Assembly (NCBI GenBank): GCA_031367435.1
Contig: JANLPV010000026.1
Location: 1 to 9,819 of the forward strand
Direction: 5' to 3'
Origin: WLMZ01 sp031367435
GTDB taxonomy: Bacteria > Actinomycetota > Acidimicrobiia > Acidimicrobiales > Ilumatobacteraceae
DNA length: 9,819 bases
Part shown: in pieces, positions 6,225 to 9,819 of the stretch
Layout of the letters: each line of letters opens with the position of its first letter
Numbering within the stretch: the stretch's first letter is position 1
Program-made: the position numbers and the translations under genes
Notes under the pieces: generated by a model
Databases searched by the model: none
Told to the model about the DNA's origin: nothing
What the model saw: the letters and a program-made list of their open reading frames with translations, nothing else

Positions 6225-6290
6225 AAGGGACGTTGTACCCTTCCGCCAGGTTACCTACGCGACTATGGTCGCAAACCAAGGGGGTGGGTC
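6225..6290 (+). promoter_or_regulatory. Candidate promoter, small palindrome and SD for the alpha/beta hydrolase
   Basis: The 130-bp gap after the binding-protein gene holds three signals. AAGGG/CCCTT arms at 6225-6229 and 6238-6242 flank an 8-nt centre. TATGGT at 6264-6269 is a plausible -10 box, with only a weak -35. AAGGGGG at 6278-6284 lies 8 nt before the ATG at 6293 and is a strong SD. This differs from the SD-less starts of the transporter block and suggests a separate transcription unit. No convincing terminator for the binding-protein gene was found here. Confidence 0.4.
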
Positions 6291-6292
6291 CA

Positions 6293-7252
6293 ATGACCAC
6301 ATCGACTTCGGCAACGACGACTCCCCAGAAGAACGCTCGCGCGCGCAGCACCGATCCGGCGTCGCATATCCCGCGCGGCAACCGCATCGTGTTGCATAGG
6401 CGAGGCACAACGTTTGTCCGCACGATCAAGGGTCCGCCCGGTGCGCCCACCGTCGTGCTGTTGCATGGGTGGGCAGCCACTGGCGCGCTCAACTGGTTTC
6501 AGGCCTTCGAACCACTGAGCGAGCACTTTCGCGTCATCGCCCCCGACCTGAGGGGTCACGGCCGAGGTATCCGCTCGAACCGTAGGTTCCGTCTCGCCGA
6601 TTGCGCGACCGACGTAGCTGAGACGCTCCTCTCGCTTGACGCCAGCCCCGCTATCGCCGTTGGATATTCACTCGGCGGACCCGTGGCGCAACTGATGTGG
6701 CGTGACCATCGCGAGTCTGTGAGTGGCATGGTCTTGTGCGCGACGGGTGCCGATTTCTTCCCGGGCAACCGCGAGCGATACGTGTTCGCCGCGCTCTCAC
6801 AGATTCTTGCTGGCACGACACGTCTCGGTTCGTTGGCCAGCTTCGTGCCGGCCACCATCGCGCGTCGACTCCTCAACCTGAAGCCCAACGAGCGCGATCC
6901 CGTGCTGGTCGATTGGGCACGGCGCGAGATGAGTAAGCACAACATGCGCATGCTGCTCGAAGCCGGTCAGTCACTTGCCACCTACAGCTCACGCGATTGG
7001 TTGCATCAAGTCGATGTGCCTACGTCGGTGATGGTCACCACTCAGGACGCCGCGATCGAACCAACGGCTCAGTTTCGGATGGCCTCAGCAATCCCTTACT
7101 CGCACATCAACCTCATGGCCGACGGACACGTGGCCTGCATGAATCCAGAGTTCGGACGCAAGGTCACCGACTCGTGTCTCGATGTGCAACGCCGAGTGGA
7201 AGCACGCGCCCAAGGCAAGTGGCCAACGATCACACCGGTGCAAGCCCCCTGA
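6293..7252 (+). CDS. Alpha/beta hydrolase (esterase/lipase-like)
   Basis: This is a 319-residue serine hydrolase of the alpha/beta fold-1 family. After a low-complexity Thr/Ser-rich N-terminus (1-25) comes the oxyanion motif VVLLHGWAATG (54-64), then PDLRGHGRG (84-92). The nucleophile elbow GYSLGG puts catalytic Ser126 at its centre. Asp252 (VTTQDAAI) and His279 (ADGHVACMNPEF) complete the expected triad. No signal peptide or membrane span is seen, so it is probably cytosolic. The ATG at 6293 is chosen for its SD; a TTG at 6188 would add 35 residues unlike any part of the fold. It follows the transporter block but has its own leader, and converges with the WS/DGAT gene 44 bp away. Actinobacterial relatives include lipid esterases; the substrate is unknown. 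Confidence 0.87.
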   Translation: MTTSTSATTTPQKNARARSTDPASHIPRGNRIVLHRRGTTFVRTIKGPPGAPTVVLLHGWAATGALNWFQAFEPLSEHFRVIAPDLRGHGRGIRSNRRFRLADCATDVAETLLSLDASPAIAVGYSLGGPVAQLMWRDHRESVSGMVLCATGADFFPGNRERYVFAALSQILAGTTRLGSLASFVPATIARRLLNLKPNERDPVLVDWARREMSKHNMRMLLEAGQSLATYSSRDWLHQVDVPTSVMVTTQDAAIEPTAQFRMASAIPYSHINLMADGHVACMNPEFGRKVTDSCLDVQRRVEARAQGKWPTITPVQAP

Positions 7253-7256
7253 GGCG

Positions 7257-7289
7257 TCGATCGCGCTGACTGCGCTCGACCGCGCTGAC
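7257..7289. repeat. Pair of 14-bp direct repeats between convergent genes
   Basis: TCGATCGCGCTGAC (7257-7270) and TCGACCGCGCTGAC (7276-7289) differ at one base and are separated by TGCGC, giving a 19-bp period. They fill most of the 44-bp space between the hydrolase stop and the WS/DGAT stop. No T-rich tract or strong stem is seen, so a terminator role is not supported. Confidence 0.6.
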
Positions 7290-7296
7290 CGCAATG

Positions 7297-8694
7297 TCAC
7301 GCTCGGGTCAACGCCTGCTCAAGCTCTTGCAGCGCGGTCTCAAGTCCAGACGCGATGCATTGCGGATCGGACACAAGGTCGGGACACGAGACGACGCTCA
7401 CGTCAAGCTGGTGATTGTGGCTGAAGGCGGTGATGTTCAGGCCCATGCCCAGCAGCAGTGGACCGATGGGCAGCATCTGCTCAACTTCCGCGCCGGCGAT
7501 GTAGAGCTGCAGCGGAGGTCCGGGCACGTTCGAGATCACGAGGTTCACCGCAGCGGGTGCACGGTCGAGATGCATCGATGTGTACAGACGTGCAGCGAGG
7601 CCGATGAGACCGGGGGGTGCCGTTTCGGTGATACCCATGTGATGATGCTCGCCAAGCGTGTGATGCATCTTCTTTCCTTTGGTGGCGCTTGCCGCGACCG
7701 CACGCAACCGCTTCACCGGATCGTCGATGTTGGTCGCAAGCTCGACGAACATCGATCCAACTTTGCTGCCCACGCTGTCTTGATCGTCGGGCTTGCGTAG
7801 CGACACGGGGCATTGCACCACGAGCGAGTGATCGGGCAGGTCGTTGCAGTCGGTGAGGTACGTGCGTAACGATGCGGCGCACAGGCCAAGCACCAGATCG
7901 TTCATCGTGATACCAAATGCCCGACGCACCACCTTCACGCGTTCGATATCGAGCGACACCATGCCAATCTTTCGTCGCGGCGTGAACTCCCCCGTGAGAT
8001 GTGTGTTCGGCGCGGTGTACGGCATTGCTGGCGGTGACGACGAGAGCAAGCTCTTCGACGCGGCCAGCCCCTGCCTGACCGACTGCAGACCAAAGCGCGC
8101 CAGTCGCAACGGCGTCTGCACAGCGGTATTCAGCAGACCCCATCCGAACAACTCGGCACCCGACGGTCGCACGTCGTTGAGCAGGTGACGCCCATCGGTG
8201 GGCGCTTCGCGAGGTTCTTGGGTGATATCCATGAGCACCTCGCTGAGCCCAGCGCCCGACACACCGTCGATCAACGCGTGATGGACCTTCGTGAGGACCG
8301 CGACACGGCCCCGTGCCAGACCGCTGATCACGTAGATCTCCCACAGCGGATGGTTGCGGTCGAGCTTTCGCGCGATCAACTCGCCAACGAAATCGGAGAG
8401 CGCATTTTCGTCACCGGGTGCCGGCAGGCTTACGCTCTTGATGTGGAAGTCAGCGTCGATCGGTGGTCCCTCGATCCAGCCAGGCAGGTCGACGCCAAGC
8501 GGTACTTCCACCAGTCGCCACCGGAACTGCGGCAGGTGCGGCAAACGCTCCAATGTGAGTTCGCGAACGCGATCGAAACTGAATCGTCCACCGCTCGTTT
8601 CGGGGTCGACAATCACCAGCGACGCAACGTGCATATGCCAAGCCGGCGTCTCGCCGTACAAAAAGGCCGCGTCCTGACTCGACATCCTTTGCAT
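7297..8694 (-). CDS. Wax ester synthase/diacylglycerol acyltransferase (WS/DGAT)
   Basis: WS/DGAT enzymes move a fatty acyl group from acyl-CoA to a fatty alcohol or diacylglycerol, making wax esters or triacylglycerol at the cytoplasmic membrane and lipid bodies. The 465-residue length is typical. The start MQRMSSQDAAFLYGETPAWH matches the conserved family N-terminus. PLWE lies at 116-119, the catalytic HHALIDG at 138-144 (His138, His139, Asp143), the structural NDLVLG at 265-270, SNVPGP at 388-393, and the conserved C-terminal PIGPLLLGMGLN follows. GGAG at 8705-8702, 7 nt upstream, supports the ATG at 8694; a more distal start at 8736 would add 14 unconserved residues. The active-site motif is complete, so it should be active. 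It is divergent from a membrane esterase, a neighbour that could mobilise the same lipids. Confidence 0.95.
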   Translation of the reverse strand: MQRMSSQDAAFLYGETPAWHMHVASLVIVDPETSGGRFSFDRVRELTLERLPHLPQFRWRLVEVPLGVDLPGWIEGPPIDADFHIKSVSLPAPGDENALSDFVGELIARKLDRNHPLWEIYVISGLARGRVAVLTKVHHALIDGVSGAGLSEVLMDITQEPREAPTDGRHLLNDVRPSGAELFGWGLLNTAVQTPLRLARFGLQSVRQGLAASKSLLSSSPPAMPYTAPNTHLTGEFTPRRKIGMVSLDIERVKVVRRAFGITMNDLVLGLCAASLRTYLTDCNDLPDHSLVVQCPVSLRKPDDQDSVGSKVGSMFVELATNIDDPVKRLRAVAASATKGKKMHHTLGEHHHMGITETAPPGLIGLAARLYTSMHLDRAPAAVNLVISNVPGPPLQLYIAGAEVEQMLPIGPLLLGMGLNITAFSHNHQLDVSVVSCPDLVSDPQCIASGLETALQELEQALTRA

Positions 8695-8713
8695 GCGCTC
8701 ACTCCAAGAATCC

Positions 8714-8729
8714 GGCCGACGACTCGGCC
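8714..8729. repeat. Perfect 6-bp inverted repeat in the WS/DGAT leader
   Basis: GGCCGA-CGAC-TCGGCC is a perfect stem with a four-base loop. It lies 8 bases upstream of the WS/DGAT SD on the minus strand and downstream of the candidate -10 box, so the hairpin should be in the mRNA. It could alter translation or mRNA stability, or serve as a protein site. Confidence 0.45.
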
Positions 8730-8744
8730 TGTGCATTGGCTAGC

Positions 8745-8750
8745 AACTTA
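8745..8750 (-). promoter_or_regulatory. Candidate -10 box (TAAGTT) for the WS/DGAT gene
   Basis: TAAGTT on the minus strand fits TANNNT and would start a transcript near 8738, giving a leader of about 45 nt with hairpin and SD. No good -35 is seen. The 8755-8778 palindrome lies just upstream, over the spacer and -35 region. Confidence 0.35.
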
Positions 8751-8754
8751 CGCC

Positions 8755-8778
8755 GACCCTCGTTTCTTGGGCAGGGTC
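8755..8778. promoter_or_regulatory. Candidate shared operator (GACCCT-N12-AGGGTC) between divergent lipid genes
   Basis: Two perfect 6-bp inverted half-sites with centres 18 bp apart lie between the WS/DGAT -10 box and the esterase start. A dimeric regulator bound here would cover the WS/DGAT promoter upstream region and the esterase translation start at once. The regulator is not in the window. Arms this short can arise by chance in GC-rich DNA. Confidence 0.35.
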
Positions 8779-8780
8779 TT

Positions 8781-9819
8781 TTGGCCCTAGTTCTGTTGAT
8801 TCTTGGGACGCTCGCGGCGCTGTTCACGCTGATCGGCATGACATGTCCCCGACGCCCGTACTTCCTCGTTCCCGTGACGTTCTTCATCGGTTGGCTCGCT
8901 GGTGACCTCGCAATGTTTCACTTGATTGGCCAGATCGCCGCGACGGGCGTACTGGTGATGTTGGGTGCGACCAAGCACGCGGGTGGCCGTATCGGCCTAG
9001 GTCTGATGCTCGCATCATGGTGCGGACTGGTCCTGCTTTTGCTTCGTCACCGGGCCGCCGCCCGTCCACTCGACGACGCACTCGCCGCGACGGTGTCGGC
9101 CGGACAGCCGTCAGTTGCCGATGAGCCCATTGGGATGCGCGAACTGTTGCGTCCATTTGTGCCGAGCGCGGCCGGCGTGCGGATAGTACGCAACATCGCC
9201 TATGGCGAACACAAACGCAATCGCCTCGATGTCTTTGCGCCAGCCGATGGGCGCGCCGGATGTCCGGTACTCCTACAGATTCACGGCGGCGCGTGGGTGA
9301 TGGGCGACAAGAAGCAGCAGGGTCAACCCTTGATGCGCCATCTCGTGAGACGCGGGTGGGTCTGTGTCGCGATCAACTACCAGCTCAGTCCGAAAGCCAC
9401 GTTCCCGCAACATCTCATCGACGCCAAGCGCGCCCTCGCCTGGATTCGCGAGCACATCGACGAATACGGCGGCGATGCCTCGTTCGTTGCGGTCACCGGT
9501 GGTTCCGCTGGCGGCCACCTCGCCGCGCTGATGGGACTTACTGCGAACGACGTCACGCTGCAACCCGGCTTCGAGACGGTCGATACCCATGTCGATGCGT
9601 GCGTACCGATTTACGGGGTGTTCGATTTCCTTGACCGCGATGGGCTGCACAAGGGTCTGATGGAGCCGATGTTGGCCAAGGTCGTGATGAAAAGTCGACC
9701 CGCCCAAGCGGCCGAGGCGTGGCACGCGGCATCCCCACTTTCTCAGGTTCGAGTCGACGCGCCGCCGTTCTTCATCGTGCAAGGCGCGCGCGACACCCTG
9801 GCGTGGAGGGAAGACGCGC
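8781..9819 (+). CDS. Membrane-anchored alpha/beta esterase, 3'-truncated by the window
   Basis: The frame stays open to the window end and gives 346 residues. The N-terminal third is hydrophobic, with likely membrane spans near 2-20, 28-60 and 71-88. A hydrolase domain of the hormone-sensitive-lipase/carboxylesterase kind follows: HGGAW oxyanion motif (168-172), INYQLSP, the nucleophile elbow GGSAGG with Ser242 (codon at 9504), and Asp338 in VQGARDTL. The catalytic His must lie past the window edge. The layout is like mycobacterial LipM/LipQ proteins, some of which I recall sitting beside WS/DGAT homologues; this was not checked. The start is uncertain. The TTG at 8781 has GGGCAGGG just upstream but close. 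An in-frame TTG at 8736 would add an Arg-Arg N-terminus suited to a membrane anchor. It probably hydrolyses lipid or acyl esters at the membrane. Confidence 0.85.
   Translation, partial: MALVLLILGTLAALFTLIGMTCPRRPYFLVPVTFFIGWLAGDLAMFHLIGQIAATGVLVMLGATKHAGGRIGLGLMLASWCGLVLLLLRHRAAARPLDDALAATVSAGQPSVADEPIGMRELLRPFVPSAAGVRIVRNIAYGEHKRNRLDVFAPADGRAGCPVLLQIHGGAWVMGDKKQQGQPLMRHLVRRGWVCVAINYQLSPKATFPQHLIDAKRALAWIREHIDEYGGDASFVAVTGGSAGGHLAALMGLTANDVTLQPGFETVDTHVDACVPIYGVFDFLDRDGLHKGLMEPMLAKVVMKSRPAQAAEAWHAASPLSQVRVDAPPFFIVQGARDTLAWREDA

Noticed and set aside
6188..6292. Longer hydrolase start at TTG 6188
   Set aside because: It lacks an SD, adds 35 residues with no family resemblance, and would include the promoter/SD region. 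The ATG at 6293 has a strong SD.
7294..7800. Plus-strand open frame of 168 codons opposite the WS/DGAT gene
   Set aside because: It is antisense to the conserved C-terminal half of WS/DGAT; it has no domain or SD.
8695..8736. Longer WS/DGAT start at 8736
   Set aside because: The added residues are not conserved, while the ATG at 8694 has GGAG 7 nt upstream and matches the usual MQR-S--D start of the family.

Overview
This is a GC-rich, densely coded stretch of bacterial chromosome. It most likely comes from an actinobacterium, possibly of the Acidimicrobiia/Ilumatobacter type. Three things point there: a fused two-domain FO synthase (the actinobacterial FbiC form, for coenzyme F420), a wax ester synthase/diacylglycerol acyltransferase (WS/DGAT) as in lipid-storing actinobacteria, and several starts that look leaderless. 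The lineage is inferred from gene content only. I see no mobile element, tRNA, rRNA or CRISPR array, and no gene-free stretch longer than about 150 bases.

Layout. 2-2134 (+) is the 3' part of the FO synthase gene; its N-terminal radical-SAM cysteines lie before the window. 2153-2407 (-) is rpsO (ribosomal protein S15), convergent with it, with a structured leader and a probable promoter up to about 2528. 2555-6162 (+) is a four-gene block: an ABC ATPase, its permease, an unusual chorismate-mutase-like/VOC fusion protein, and a lipoprotein substrate-binding protein. 6293-7252 (+) is a soluble alpha/beta hydrolase. 7297-8694 (-) is a WS/DGAT. 8781-end (+) is a membrane-anchored alpha/beta esterase, divergent from the WS/DGAT and cut by the window edge.

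How the genes fit together. ATPase, permease and binding protein make up one NitT/TauT-type importer (SsuB/SsuC plus NMT1/ThiY-like families); the substrate cannot be read from sequence. Between permease and binding protein sits a protein joining an AroQ-type chorismate mutase fold to a VOC domain whose C-terminal tail resembles 4-hydroxyphenylpyruvate dioxygenase. Both halves therefore recall aromatic (shikimate/tyrosine) metabolism. The WS/DGAT and the two hydrolases suggest neutral-lipid synthesis and turnover, with one palindrome-bearing control region shared by the WS/DGAT and the esterase.

Most unusual points: (1) the ATPase-permease junction is three tandem 17-bp units, each ending in an ATGA stop/start overlap, forming a chain of two six-codon mini-ORFs that hands ribosomes from ATPase to permease; (2) the chorismate-mutase/VOC fusion inside a transporter block; (3) three starts in that block that lack a Shine-Dalgarno (SD) sequence but each have a TAC-N2-T box 7-8 nt upstream.
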